Shown here piece by piece: positions 46,175 to 58,200 of a stretch of 64,000 bases of DNA. Every line of letters begins with the position of its first letter. The stretch's first letter is position 1. The notes beneath the pieces are model-generated. The model did not search any database. It was not told where the DNA came from and worked only from the letters and a program-made list of their open reading frames with translations. A program made the position numbers and the translations under genes. The stretch comes from Pseudomonas putida (GTDB lineage: Bacteria; Pseudomonadota; Gammaproteobacteria; Pseudomonadales; Pseudomonadaceae): the NCBI RefSeq assembly GCF_005080685.1, contig NZ_CP039371.1, forward strand, positions 5,518,001 through 5,582,000, in the 5' to 3' direction.

Positions 46175-47353
46175 TCACTCCAGCGCAGCCGCCGGCCCGA
46201 AGAACTCGTAACGGCTCTGCTGCTCCGGCACGCCCAGCCCCTTGAGGTGGCGCTTGACCACCGCCATGAAGCCTTTGGGCCCCAGGAAATAGGCATCCAC
46301 GTCACGTTCCTCGGGCAGCCACTGGCCCAGTTGCGCCTGGCTCAGCAGGCCAACAGCATCGGCGCGCTGGCTGCCGTCGTCCTCGGCATAGCAGTAGAAA
46401 CGCTTGAGCTGCGGGTGACGCGCCGCCAGAGCATCGATCCAGTCAGCGAAGGCATGTACCGCGCCGTTGCGCGCACAGTGGATGAAGTGCACCGGGCGCT
46501 CGCCCTGCAGCGCCGCCTCGAGCATGGCCAGGGTCGGGGTGATGCCCACGCCGCCGCTGATCAGCACCAGCGGCTTATCGCTGGCCGCCAGAATGAAATC
46601 GCCTGCTGGCGGGAACAGCTGCAGGGTATCGCCAACCTGCAATACGTCGTGCAGGAAGTTGGATACCTTGCCCTCAGCCTCGCGCTTGACGCTGATGCGG
46701 TATTCCTTGCCATCGCACAGGGCCGACAGGGAATAGTTGCGGCGTTGCTCGACGCCGTCGATGAACAGCTGCAGCCCGATGTACTGGCCAGGCTCGGCCT
46801 TGAGTACCGGCTTGCCGTCGACCGGAGCGAAGTAGAACGAGACGATTTCGCAGCTTTCCTGTTCCCGGCGTACCACGCGGAACGCGCGGCTGCCGCGCCA
46901 GCCGCCGGACGCCTCTTCCTTCTGCTGGTACAGACCTTCCTCGGCACCGATCAGGATGTCCGCCAGTTGGCCGTAGGCCGCGCCCCAGGCATCGATCACC
47001 GCTGGGGTGGCAATGTCTTCGCCGAGCACTTCCTTGATGGCGCGCAGCAGGCAACCGCCGACGATGGGGTAGTGCTCCGGCAGGATCTGCAGGGCGACAT
47101 GCTTGTTGATGATCTGACCGACCAGGCCGCCCAACTGCTCGAGCTGGTCGATGTGACGGGCATACATCAGCACGCCGTTGGCCAAGGCGCGTGGCTGGTC
47201 GCCACTGGCCTGGTGGGCCTGGTTGAACAGTGGGCGAACCTCCGGGTGTTCACTGAGCATCATCTTGTAGAAATGGGTGGTAAGCGCTTCGCCACCGCTT
47301 TCCAGCAGGGGGACGGTGGCCTTGATGATTGCACGTTGTTCGGCAGTGAGCAT
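46175..47353 (-). CDS. hmp: Hmp, nitric oxide dioxygenase (flavohemoglobin)
   Basis: 392 residues: globin domain (MLTAEQRAIIKATVPLLESGG, proximal His in INKHVALQI, residues ~1-140), FAD-binding part (GQYIGLQLF, RNYSLSALC) and NAD part (LISGGVGITPTLAMLEAAL). It turns NO and oxygen into nitrate. Start ATG 47353 has GGAG upstream. Divergent from norR with NorR-like sites and a sigma-54-like element between, which is the classical arrangement. Confidence 0.96.
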   Translation of the reverse strand: MLTAEQRAIIKATVPLLESGGEALTTHFYKMMLSEHPEVRPLFNQAHQASGDQPRALANGVLMYARHIDQLEQLGGLVGQIINKHVALQILPEHYPIVGGCLLRAIKEVLGEDIATPAVIDAWGAAYGQLADILIGAEEGLYQQKEEASGGWRGSRAFRVVRREQESCEIVSFYFAPVDGKPVLKAEPGQYIGLQLFIDGVEQRRNYSLSALCDGKEYRISVKREAEGKVSNFLHDVLQVGDTLQLFPPAGDFILAASDKPLVLISGGVGITPTLAMLEAALQGERPVHFIHCARNGAVHAFADWIDALAARHPQLKRFYCYAEDDGSQRADAVGLLSQAQLGQWLPEERDVDAYFLGPKGFMAVVKRHLKGLGVPEQQSRYEFFGPAAALE

Positions 47354-47401
47354 TTGCAACGACTCCTGAGCCTTGGGCTTCGAATGGGTTGCAAGGGGTA
47401 C

Positions 47402-47418
47402 TTCAGCAATCGTGCCAA
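47402..47418 (-). promoter_or_regulatory. Sigma-54-type -24/-12 promoter candidate for hmp
   Basis: On the minus strand ttggcacgattgctgaa: the -24 box TGGCACG is perfect, while the -12 part reads CTGA instead of TTGC. It lies ~50 bp before the hmp start, downstream of the NorR-like sites, as NorR-activated promoters are built. Confidence 0.5.
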
Positions 47419-47458
47419 CTCTGCAGCCCCCTGAAATCGAGGGCTTAGGGCTGTCTAT

Positions 47459-47469
47459 GTCAAAATGAC
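47459..47469. promoter_or_regulatory. NorR-binding site candidate 1
   Basis: GTCAAAATGAC, a perfect GTCA-N3-TGAC palindrome equal to the NorR enhancer core GT-N7-AC, in the hmp-norR gap. Confidence 0.7.
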
Positions 47470-47484
47470 CAAGCACGGCGTATA

Positions 47485-47495
47485 GTCATAAAGAC
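47485..47495. promoter_or_regulatory. NorR-binding site candidate 2
   Basis: GTCATAAAGAC fits GT-N7-AC with one imperfect half. It is spaced 26 bp from site 1, roughly two and a half helical turns, and overlaps the probable norR promoter. Confidence 0.5.
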
Positions 47496-47509
47496 CTACA
47501 GGAGTCCTT

Positions 47510-49060
47510 ATGACTGCAAAGCCACTGCTTACCGCCCTCCTCCCCTTGGTCAGCGACCTGTCCCGCGAACTTCCCGACCAGGAACGTTACCGCCGACTGC
47601 TGCAGGCCATGCGCGGGCTGTTGCCGTGCGACGCCGCCGCACTGCTGCGCCTGGACGGCGAATGGCTGGTGCCGCTGGCAGTCGATGGCCTGTCGCCCGA
47701 CACCCTGGGGCGGCGTTTCCGGGTCAGCGAGCACCCGCGCTTCCAGATTCTGCTCAGCCGCCCCGAGCCCACGCGCTTCGCCAGCGACTCGCAATTGCCT
47801 GACCCCTACGACGGCCTGGTCAACGCTCCCGACGCCGACCTGGAAGTGCACGACTGCATGGGCTGCCCGTTGATGGTGGACGAACGCCCATGGGGGCTGG
47901 TGACCCTCGATGCGTTGACCCCCGGCCAGTTCCAGAGCCTGGAGTTGGACGCCCTGCAGGCGTTCGCCAGCCTGGCCGCCGCCACCGTCACCGTGGCCGA
48001 GCGCATCGAGGGCCTGGCCCTGCGCGTCGAGGACGAACACCAACGCGCCGAGGTCTATCGCCAGGCCAGCGGCCAGGACCGCGAGCTGATCGGCCAGAGC
48101 AAGGCGCACAAGCGCCTGGTGGAGGAGATTCGCCTGGTGGGCGGCAGCGACCTCACCGTGCTGATCACCGGTGAGACCGGCGTCGGCAAGGAGTTGGTCG
48201 CCCAAGCCCTGCACCAGGCCAGCAACCGCGCCGACAAGCCGCTGATCAGCCTGAACTGTGCAGCGCTGCCCGACACCCTGGTGGAAAGCGAACTGTTCGG
48301 CCATGTACGCGGCGCCTTCACCGGCGCCCACGGAGAACGTCGCGGCAAGTTCGAACTGGCCAACGGCGGCACGCTGTTCCTCGACGAAGTCGGCGAACTG
48401 CCCCTGGCCGTGCAAGCCAAGCTGCTGCGCGTGTTGCAGAGTGGCCAGTTGCAGCGCCTGGGCTCGGACCGCGAGCACCGGGTCGACGTGCGCCTGATCG
48501 CCGCCACCAACCGCGACCTGGCCGCAGAGGTGCGCAGCGGCAACTACCGCGCCGACTTCTATCACCGCTTGAGCGTGTACCCGCTGCAGGTGCCGCCGTT
48601 GCGCGAGCGTGGCCGCGACGTGCTGCTGCTGGCCGGCTACTTCCTCGAACAGAATCGCTCGCGGCTGGGGCTCGGCAGCCTGCGCCTGAGCGGCGAGGCC
48701 CAGGCCGCGCTGCTGGCCTACGACTGGCCAGGCAACGTGCGTGAGCTGGAGCACCTGATTGGTCGCTGCGCGCTCAAGGCCATGGGCCAACACCTACAAC
48801 GTCCGCGCATCCTGACCCTGGAAGCGAGCGACCTCGACCTGCGCGCCGTCGCGCCGGTCGAAAACACGCCGGTTCTCCCCGCGCTCGAACCGTTCCCCTT
48901 GCCCGCTGGAGGTCTGCGCGAGGCGGTCGATCAGTACCAGCGCACCATCGTCGAAAGCTGCCTGCAAAAGCACCAGGACAACTGGGCCGCAGCCGCCCGC
49001 GAACTGGGCCTGGACCGCGCCAACCTGAGCCGCCTGGCACGCCGTCTGGGCGTACGCTGA
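47510..49060 (+). CDS. norR: NorR, NO-sensing sigma-54-dependent activator
   Basis: 516 residues. N-terminal GAF domain (residues ~20-170) that holds the NO-sensing iron, central AAA+ domain with Walker A GETGVGKELVAQ, the sigma-54 contact loop GAFTGAHGERRGKF and Walker B GGTLFLDEVGEL, and a Fis-type HTH at the C-terminus (NWAAAARELGLDRANLSRLARRLG). It activates hmp when NO is present. ATG 47510 has AGGAG six bases before it. Complete. Confidence 0.96.
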   Translation: MTAKPLLTALLPLVSDLSRELPDQERYRRLLQAMRGLLPCDAAALLRLDGEWLVPLAVDGLSPDTLGRRFRVSEHPRFQILLSRPEPTRFASDSQLPDPYDGLVNAPDADLEVHDCMGCPLMVDERPWGLVTLDALTPGQFQSLELDALQAFASLAAATVTVAERIEGLALRVEDEHQRAEVYRQASGQDRELIGQSKAHKRLVEEIRLVGGSDLTVLITGETGVGKELVAQALHQASNRADKPLISLNCAALPDTLVESELFGHVRGAFTGAHGERRGKFELANGGTLFLDEVGELPLAVQAKLLRVLQSGQLQRLGSDREHRVDVRLIAATNRDLAAEVRSGNYRADFYHRLSVYPLQVPPLRERGRDVLLLAGYFLEQNRSRLGLGSLRLSGEAQAALLAYDWPGNVRELEHLIGRCALKAMGQHLQRPRILTLEASDLDLRAVAPVENTPVLPALEPFPLPAGGLREAVDQYQRTIVESCLQKHQDNWAAAARELGLDRANLSRLARRLGVR

Positions 49061-49259
49061 ACCCATGCGTTAACAAAAGGATTAGTCCAGAAAGCCATCT
49101 GGTTGGGTGCCACCAGGCTGCTATATCTCCCTAACGAGCGCTAACAGGGCCGTTACTCGTGCCTGGGTTTCGTGCAGTGCCTCCATTCGTCGGAGGGCCT
49201 GCGCCAAGCCCGGGTACCGGCAGTCAGCCCTGTATCGCGAACATAAGCAGGGAGCACCC

Positions 49260-52200
49260 ATGGACAACATCGTAGTCGCCGATAAGCAATCCGCAGTCGC
49301 CACCCAGAACGCCTGGGGCAACCTCAGCCTGAACAGTCCAGGTGTGGTGCAAATGCCGGTCGCACCCGACCAGGTGGCCACCGTCACCAAACGCGGCCAG
49401 GACCTGATCGTCACCCTCAAGTCGGGCGAAAAGGTCACCGTCGGCAATTTCTTCGCCGTGGATCAGGCAGGGACTGCCAGTGACATGGTCTTCGTCGGCG
49501 AGGACGGCACGCTGTGGCACGCCAACTACGATGCCGAGGCCTTCACAGGTTTCACCTTCGACGAGGTCGACTCGCTCGATCAACTGGTCGCCGGTATCGG
49601 TGAAGCGGGTAGCGCCATGCCGACCTGGGCCATCGCCGGCTTGAGCCTGCTCGGTATTGGCGGTGCAGCGGCAGCCGCCGATGGTGGTGGCGGCGGTGGA
49701 GGTGGGGGTGGCAGCGGCGGTGGTGACACCGAAGCTCCGGCCACGCCGATCGACTTGCTGGTATCGCCCGATGGCCTGCGCCTGACCGGGCGCGGCGAGC
49801 CGGGTAGCACGGTGAACATTCGCGATGCCGCCGGCAACCTGATCGGCACCGGCACCGTCGGTGCCGATGGTCGTTTCGACGTCGCCCTCGACCCACCCCA
49901 GGTCAACGGCGAGAACCTCGACGTCACCCTCACCGACGAGGCCGGCAACGTCTCGGCCCCCGGTAATGTCGCCGCTCCGGACATCACCGCCCCCGATGCC
50001 CCACCGACCTTGCGATCAACGACAGCGGCACGACCCTCACCGGTCGCGCCGAGCCCGGCTCCACCGTGCAGGTGCGCGGCGCCAACGGGGCTCTGCTGGG
50101 CAGTGCCGTGGCCGGTGCCGATGGCGCGTTCAGCATCACCCTGCAACCACCGCAGACCGACGGCCAGGCCTTGCAGGTGACCGCCGAGGACGCCGCCGGC
50201 AACACTTCCTCCGGCGCCGCCATCACCGCCCCGGACGATGGCAGCACCAACCCGCCCGACACCACGCCTCCCGATGCCCCGACCAATCTGGTCGTCGCTC
50301 AGGCCGGGCGCCAGCTGACCGGCCGCGGCGAGGCCGGTACCCGGGTACAGGTCCGCGATGCCGAGGGCAACGTCATCGCCACCGGTACCGTCGGCGCCGA
50401 CGGCACGTTCCAGATCACCCTGGACCCCGCGGTGGTCGATGGCAGCAAACTGCAAGTGACCCTGACCGATGCTGCCGGCAACGTCTCCCAGCCAGGGTCC
50501 GTGACCTCGGCGGACCTGCTGGCGCCGGAGCAGCCGACCGACCTGGCGCTGGCCAATGGCGTTACCTTGACCGGTCGTGGCGAGCCCGGCAGCACCGTGC
50601 AGGTGCGCAACGCCGCCGGCGTCCTGATTGGCAGCGGTCGCGTCGATGCCGACGGCAACTTCAGCCTCACGCTCTCCCCCGCCCAGGCCAACGGCGAAGC
50701 ACTCGACGTGCGCCTGGTCGATGCCGCCGGCAATAGCTCCACGCCGTTGCAGTTCGATGCCCCGGACATCACCCCGCCAGTCGCCGTCAGTGGCATCGTG
50801 GTCGGCAACGGCGGCCTGGCCCTCAGTGGCCGTGGTGAACCCGGCGCCACGGTCGAGGTGCGCAATGCGGCCGGCACACTGATCGGCAGCGCCGTGGTCA
50901 GTGCCAACGGCACCTTCGTCATCACCCTCGACTCGCCTGTGCAGGCGGGCCAGCACCTGACCCTGGTGGAAGTCGACCCGAGCGGCAACATCTCGCCCCG
51001 CCTCGACTTCGAAGTACCGCTCACCACCGCGCCGACCACACCCAGCAACCTCAGCATCGACGCTAACGGCACCAGCATCAGCGGCAACGCCGCAGCTGGC
51101 AGCCGTGTCGAAGTCCGCGATGCCAGCGGCACAGTGATCGGTACCGTGGTCGTAGGCGCCAACGGCCAGTTCACCGTGGTGCTGGTCCCGCCACAAGCCA
51201 ACGGCGAACTGCTGGATGTGGTGGCCATCGACAGCACGGGGGCATCCTCGTTGCCCGGGCAGATCACCGCACCCGACATCACCGCGCCGGACGAGCCGAC
51301 CAACCTGGCGGTGTCCGCCGACGGCAGCCACCTCACCGGCCGTGCCGAACCTGGCAGCACCGTACGCGTGCTGGCCGCCGACGGCACCGAACTGGGCCGT
51401 GCGACCGCAGGCGCCAACGGCGTGTTCAGCATCACCCTGAGCCCACCGCAGATCGATGGTGAGCAACTGCGCGTAATCGCCAGCGACCGCGCCGGCAACC
51501 CCTCCGAGGCCGGCACGGTCACGGCTCCGGACGGCAGTACGCCGACCGACACCACGCCGCCACAGCCGGCCAGCGAGCTGGCCATCAGCAAGGACGGGCG
51601 CACGGTTTCCGGTCGTGGCGAACCAGGCTCCACGGTGCGCATCCTCGACGATCAAGGCAACGTGGTCGCCACTGGCACCGTGCAAGCCGACGGCCATTTC
51701 ACCTTGCAACTGGGCACGCCGATCATCAACGGCTCGACCGTGCAGGTCAGCCTCACCGATGCCGCCGGCAACGTCTCCACGCCAAGCTCGCTGAAGACCC
51801 CGGACCTGGTTGCCCCCGCGCAGCCCACAGATCTGGCGCTGGACAACGGCACCACCCTGACCGGCCACGCCGAAGCCGGCGCTCGGGTCGAGGTGCGCGA
51901 TGCCAGTGGCACGCTGATCGGAAGCGTCATCGTCGGCGCCGACGGCAACTTCAGCCTGACCCTGGACCCGGCCCAGGCCAACGGCCAGGAACTGGCTATC
52001 CGCGTAGTCGATGCCGCGGGCAACAGCTCGGTGCCCCTGGAATACACCGCACCGGACACCACCCCGCCCGCCATCATCAGCAACGTGGTGGTCGGCGCCG
52101 GCAGCCTGACGATCAGCGGGCGCGGTGAGCCTGGCGCCACCGTCGAGGTCCGCGATGCCAACGGCACGCTCCTTGGCACCGGCACCGTGGCCGCCAACGG

Positions 52201-55200
52201 TACATTCCTGGTCGACCTCGACAGCCCGGTGGGCGGCGGTGACGCGTTGCAACTGGTGCAAACCGACGCCGCCGGCAACCCGTCGCCCAGCCTGACCGTC
52301 ACAGTGCCCGCCACCGCGTTGCCGGATAGCCCCGACGGCCTGGTACTGAACGGTGACGGCACCTCGATCAGCGGCACCGCACCCGTGGGCAGCCTGGTCG
52401 AAGTGCGCGACGCCAACGGTACCGTCGTTGGCAGCGTCCAGGTGGGCAATGGCGGCACGTTCACCATCCCGCTCGACCCGGCCCAGGCCAATGGCGAACT
52501 GCTCGACGTGGTTGCCATCGACGCCGACGGCAATGCTTCGCTGCCGACGCAGATCACCGCGCCGGACATCACCGCGCCCACCGAGGCCAGCGACCTGGCC
52601 CTCAGCGCCAACGGCGTGACGCTCACCGGCCGAGGCGAAGTCGGCGCACGGGTCGAGGTCACCGATGCCCAGGGCGCCGTGCTCGGCACCGCGGTGGTCG
52701 GCGCCAATGGCACCTTCACCGTCACCCTGTCGCCAGCCCAGACCGACGGCCAACTGCTCGACGTGGTGCTGCGCGATACCGCCGGCAACAGCTCCACCGC
52801 CACACTCACCGCACCGGACCTCGACGGCCCGCTGCAACCGACGGATGTAGCGGTCGGCGGCAACGGCACGGTGGTCACCGGTAGCGGCCAGAGCGGCTCG
52901 ACCGTGACCGTGCGCGACGCCGATGGCAACGTTCTCGGCAGCACCACCGTAGGCGCCGACGGTAGCTTCCAGGTGCCGCTGGACCCACCGCAACGCAATG
53001 GCGAAAGCCTCACCGTCGAAGCGACCGACGGGGCCGGCAACAGTTCGGGCACCGTGGATATCACCGCACCGGACAGCACCCCACCGCAGGCGGTCGACAC
53101 ACCGACCATCGATGGCACCGGCACCACGGTCAGCGGCACCGGCGAGCCCGGCGCCACGGTCATCGTCCGTGCGCCTGACGGCACCGAGCTGGGCAGCGCC
53201 GTGGCCAATGCCGACGGCAGCTTCGAAGTCACACTGGATCCACCGCAGACCAACGGCGAGGCCCTGACCGTCGAGCAGCGCGACACGGCAGGCAATGTTT
53301 CGTCGTCGGTCGACCTGGCAGCGCCTGACACCCAGGCTCCCGACGCCCCCGACGGCGTGGTGCTATCGGCCGATGGCACCACCATCACAGGTACCGGCGA
53401 GCCTGGCGCGCAGGTGCGGGTTGTCGGCGAAGGCGGCGTGCCGCTGGGCAATGCCGTAGTGCAGGCCGACGGCAGCTTCAGCGTGACGATCTCGCCTGCG
53501 CAACTCAACGGCCAGACGGTCTCGGTCACGCAGACCGACGCTGCCGGCCAGACCTCCGATGCCTATGAGGTAACCGCCCGCGACGTGCAGGCCCCTGAAC
53601 CTGCCGAAGGTCTGGCCCTGACCGGGGGCGGCAGCATTCTTGCCGGCCAAGGCGAACCCAACAGCACGATCGAGGTGCGCAATGCCGCTGGGGTTCTGCT
53701 CGGTGAAGGCGAGGTCGACGCAGACGGCAACTTCAGCATCACCCTGAACCCTGCACAGGCCAACGGCGAAACGATTTCCGTGGTGCTCACCGATGGCGCC
53801 GGCAACGCCTCGCCTTCGGCCACCCTTACCGCACCCGACACCACCGGCCCGACCGCGCCTACCGGGCTCAGCGTAAGCGCCGACGGCACATCGGTGCAGG
53901 GCACCGGCGAAGTCGGGGCCACCGTCGAAGTGCGCGATGCCGACGGCAACCTGCTCGGCAGCGTCACCATCCCGGCAGGCGGAAGCTTCCAGGTACCACT
54001 CGACCCTGCACAACTCGACGGTGGATCGCTCACCGTGAGCTTGACCGACGCCACTGGCAATGCCGGCGGTTCGGCGACCGCAACAGCGCCAGACCTCACG
54101 CCGCCCGCCGATCCGACCGGCCTGGCAGTCACCAACACGGGCGGTGTCACCACGGTCACCGGTAGCGCACCGGGTGCCACCGAGGTGACCGTGACCGGTC
54201 CGAACGGCACACCGATCACCGTGCCTGTAGAGGCCGATGGCAGCTTCAGCGTCGACCTCGATACCCCGCTCAGCAATGGCGAGACCGTGAGCGTGGTGGT
54301 GCGCGACGCCGCTGGCAACGCAACCCTGCCCACCACGGTAGATGCCCCGGACACCACGCTTCCGGCCGAACCGACCAATGTCGCGGTAAGCCCGGATGGC
54401 GCCATCGTCGGTGGCGGCGCCGAGCCGGGCAGCACGGTGATCGTGCGCGACCCGGTCGACAACTCTGAACGCGGCAGCGTGGTGGTCGGGCCAGACGGCA
54501 CCTTCACCATTCCGGTCTCACCGCCGATCGCCAATGGCGAAACCGTGGAGGTGGTGGTTCGTGACGGTGGGGGCAACGACACCGTCGTCGAGGTGACCGG
54601 CCCCGACGGCACCGAAGTGGCGACGCCTACCGACCTCAGCCTCAGCGACGATGGTTTCCTGCTGACCGGCCAAGGCACGGTCGGAGCGCTGATCACGGTG
54701 ACGTCCGGTGGCACCACCCTGGGTACCGCCACGGTCGGCAGCGACGGCATATTCCGCGTGTTCTTCAGCAACGCCCAGCTCAATGCCCAGACCTTGCAGG
54801 TTTCGGCCCGCGCGGGGGCAGACGGCAAACCGTCGCTGCCAGCGACCATCGTCGCCGACGACAACACCGCGCCGGATGCCCCAACCAATGTCACCATCGA
54901 CCGCACCGGCACGACCGTGACCGGGCGCGGCGAAGTGGGCGCCACGGTCAGCGTGGTGGATGCCCAGGGCGTCGTGGTCGGCACCGCGACCGTTGGCAGC
55001 AACGGGCTGTTCAGCATCAGTCTCGACCCTGTACAGGCCAATGCGCAGAGCCTCACCATCACCCAGGCCGATGCCGCCGGCAACGTTTCGCTGGCCGCCA
55101 GCGTGACGGCCCCCGACCTGCAGGCGCCGCAAGCAGCCAGCAGCGTGACCCTCAACAACGCCGCCACGGTAGTCAGTGGCCAGGGCGAAGCCGGCTCGAC

Positions 55201-58200
55201 AGTGACCGTACGCGATGCCAGCGGTGCGGTGCTGGCCACCGGCACGGTGAACCAGAGCGGTCAATTCCAGATCACCCTGCCCAGCGCGCAGACCAGCGGT
55301 AGCCCACTGCAGGTGACCCTTACCGATGCCGCTGGCAACACCTCCCCCCCCATCAACCTGGCGACCCCGGACCGTACACCGCCAGCTGCCGTTTCCGACA
55401 CCGTGCTCAGCGGCGATGGCCGTCAGTTGTCCGGTAGCGGTGAAGTGGGCGCCACGGTGCAGGTACGCAATGCCGCAGGTACCGTGCTGGGCACGGCAAC
55501 GGTCGGTGCCGATGGACGCTTCACCGTCACCTTCGACACGCCCCAGGCCAGTGGCCAGGCGATCGGCGTCACCCAAGTGGATGCCGCCGGCAACACCTCG
55601 CCTGCCGTCAACGTCTCGACGCCGGACCTGACCGCGCCCGTTGCGCTGACCAACCTGGTCCTCAACAACAACGGCCTGACCCTCACCGGGCTGGGCGAAG
55701 CCGGCGCCACGGTGACCGTACGCGGCCCGGATGGCACCATCATCGGCACCGGGCTGGTGGCGGCCAACGGCAGCTTCACCCTCACCCTCGACAGCGCCCA
55801 GCTCAACGCCCAACGCCTGAGCGTTACCCAGACCGACGCTGGCAATAACACTTCCAGCCCGACCCAGGTCATCGCCCCCGACTTCACCCCACCCGCGGCC
55901 CCCACTGCCCTGGCCCTGGCCAGCAGTGGTGTGCAACTGAGCGGCACGGCCGAAGCCGGCAGCACGGTGACCGTGCGCGATGCCGCTGGCAATGTGCTGG
56001 GCACTGCAGTGGCAGCCAGCAACGGCACCTTCCAGGTCACCCTCAACAGCGCCCAGACCAACGGCCAGGCTCTCTCCGTCACTGCAACCGACGCCGCGGG
56101 CAACGTGTCGCCGAGCACCGCTTACACCGCGCAGGACACCACTGCACCAGAGGCAGTGGCCAACCTGGCGGTATCCACCGACGGCGCCACCCTCACCGGC
56201 ACCGGTGAGGCCGGTGCAACCGTGACCGTGCGCGGTGCCGATGGCAGCGCATTGGGTAGTGCAACGGTCGGTGCCGACGGCCGCTTCAGCGTCACTCTCG
56301 CTCCGCCGGCAGGCACTGGCGACAGCCTGAACGTGGTGCAGGCCGACGCCGCCAACAATGCTTCGCCCGCACAGTCGATCACCGCGCCCGGCGCCCTGGC
56401 GCCGGCCATTCCCGATGACCTGGCGTTGTCCGCCGATGGCCTGGTGGTCAGCGGCAGCGGCTCGGCCGGCAGCACGGTCAACGTCTATGGCCCCAATGGC
56501 CTGCTCCTGGGCACCGCCACGGTCGGCAACGACGGCACCTTCAGCGTCAACCTGGGCAGTGCCCAGGCCAATGGCGAAGTACTCCAGGTGAGCGCCGTCG
56601 GCACCGACGGCAGCGCCTCGCTGCCCGCCACGTTGCAAGCACCGGATACCACCGCACCGCAGCCACTGACGCAACTGGCGCTGTCTGCCGACGGCCTGGT
56701 ACTCAGCGGCCGTGGCGAACCGGGTTCCACGGTCAATGTGATCGGCGAAGGCGGTGTCGACCTTGGCAGCGCCGTGGTCGGTGCAGATGGCACCTTCAGC
56801 GTCGACCTCGAAGCAGCGCAGCTCAACGGCGAGCTGCTCAGCGCCAGCCAGACCGACGTGGCCGGCAACGAATCCGATAGCAGCAGCCTCACGGCGCCTG
56901 ACCGCGTAGCGCCGGACGCCGCCGAGGACCTGGCCTTCAGCGCAGGCGGCAGCCTGCTCAACGGTACCGGTGAGGCCGGTACCAACGTGCGCGTGCTGGC
57001 AGCTGACGGCAGTGAACTGGGTACAGCGGTAGTTCGCGGCGACGGCACCTTCCAGGTAACCCTGAGCCCGCCACTGGCCAACGGCCAGGCGGTGCAGGTG
57101 GTGCTCAGCGATGCGGCAGGCAACCAGTCCACTGCCGCGGCCATTACCGCGCCGGATACCACCCCGCCGACAGCCGTCAGCGAACTTGCCATCGGCAGCG
57201 ACGGCGCGACCATCACCGGTCGCGGCGAGCCGGGCGCCACGGTGGTGGTGAGCGACCCGAATGGCGACGAGATCGGCACGGCCATCGTCGACGCCAGCGG
57301 CCACTTCACCCTCACCCTCGACACACCGCTGAGCAATGCCGAAGTGCTCAGCGTGGTGCAGACCGATGCGGCCGGCAACGCCTCGCCCGTCGCCACCCTG
57401 CAGACGCCCGATTTCACACCACCTGCCGAACTCACCGAGGTGGTCATCAACGCCGATGGCAGCGTGGTCAGCGGCCTGGGCGAGGCCGGCGCGACCGTCA
57501 CCGTGACCGACCCCAACGGTGTAGTGATCGGCACTACCACGGTGCTGGCCGACGGTACCTTCCGGGTAGAGTTGAGCCCGGCGCAGATCAACCAACAGGT
57601 ACTGTCGGTGCAGCAGGCCGACCCACCTGGCAACGTCAGTCCGGCAGTCACCGTCGACGCACCGGACCTGACGCCACCGGAGGCTGCGACGCAATTGCGC
57701 CTTAGCGCCGATGGCAGCCAGTTGAGCGGCACCGGCGAAGCCGGCACTACCGTGACCGTATACCTCGGCGCCGATCCGATCGGAACCGCCGTGGTGGGTG
57801 CCAATGGCACTTTCGTGGTCACCCTGGACGCCCCGCAGACCAATGGCCAGCAGTTGCAGGTGACCCTGGAGGATGCCAGCGGCAACATTTCTGCGATCAG
57901 CACCCTGACCGCAGCGGATATCACCCCACCCGTCGCCGTCACGGCCACCCTCAATGCCAGCGGCACCCAGCTCACCGGCACCGGTGAAGCCGGCGCGCGC
58001 CTGGTGGTGATGAACGACCGTGGCGACATGGTCGGTGAAGGCCGGGTCGATGCCGACGGCAACTTCGTGCTCAACCTCACCACGCCCCAGGTCGATGGCC
58101 AGGTGCTGTCGATCATCGCTCGCGATGCCACCGGCAATCCGTCGACGCCAACCGAAGTGACCGCACCGGACCTGACCGCCCCAGCCGCGCCGACCGATAT

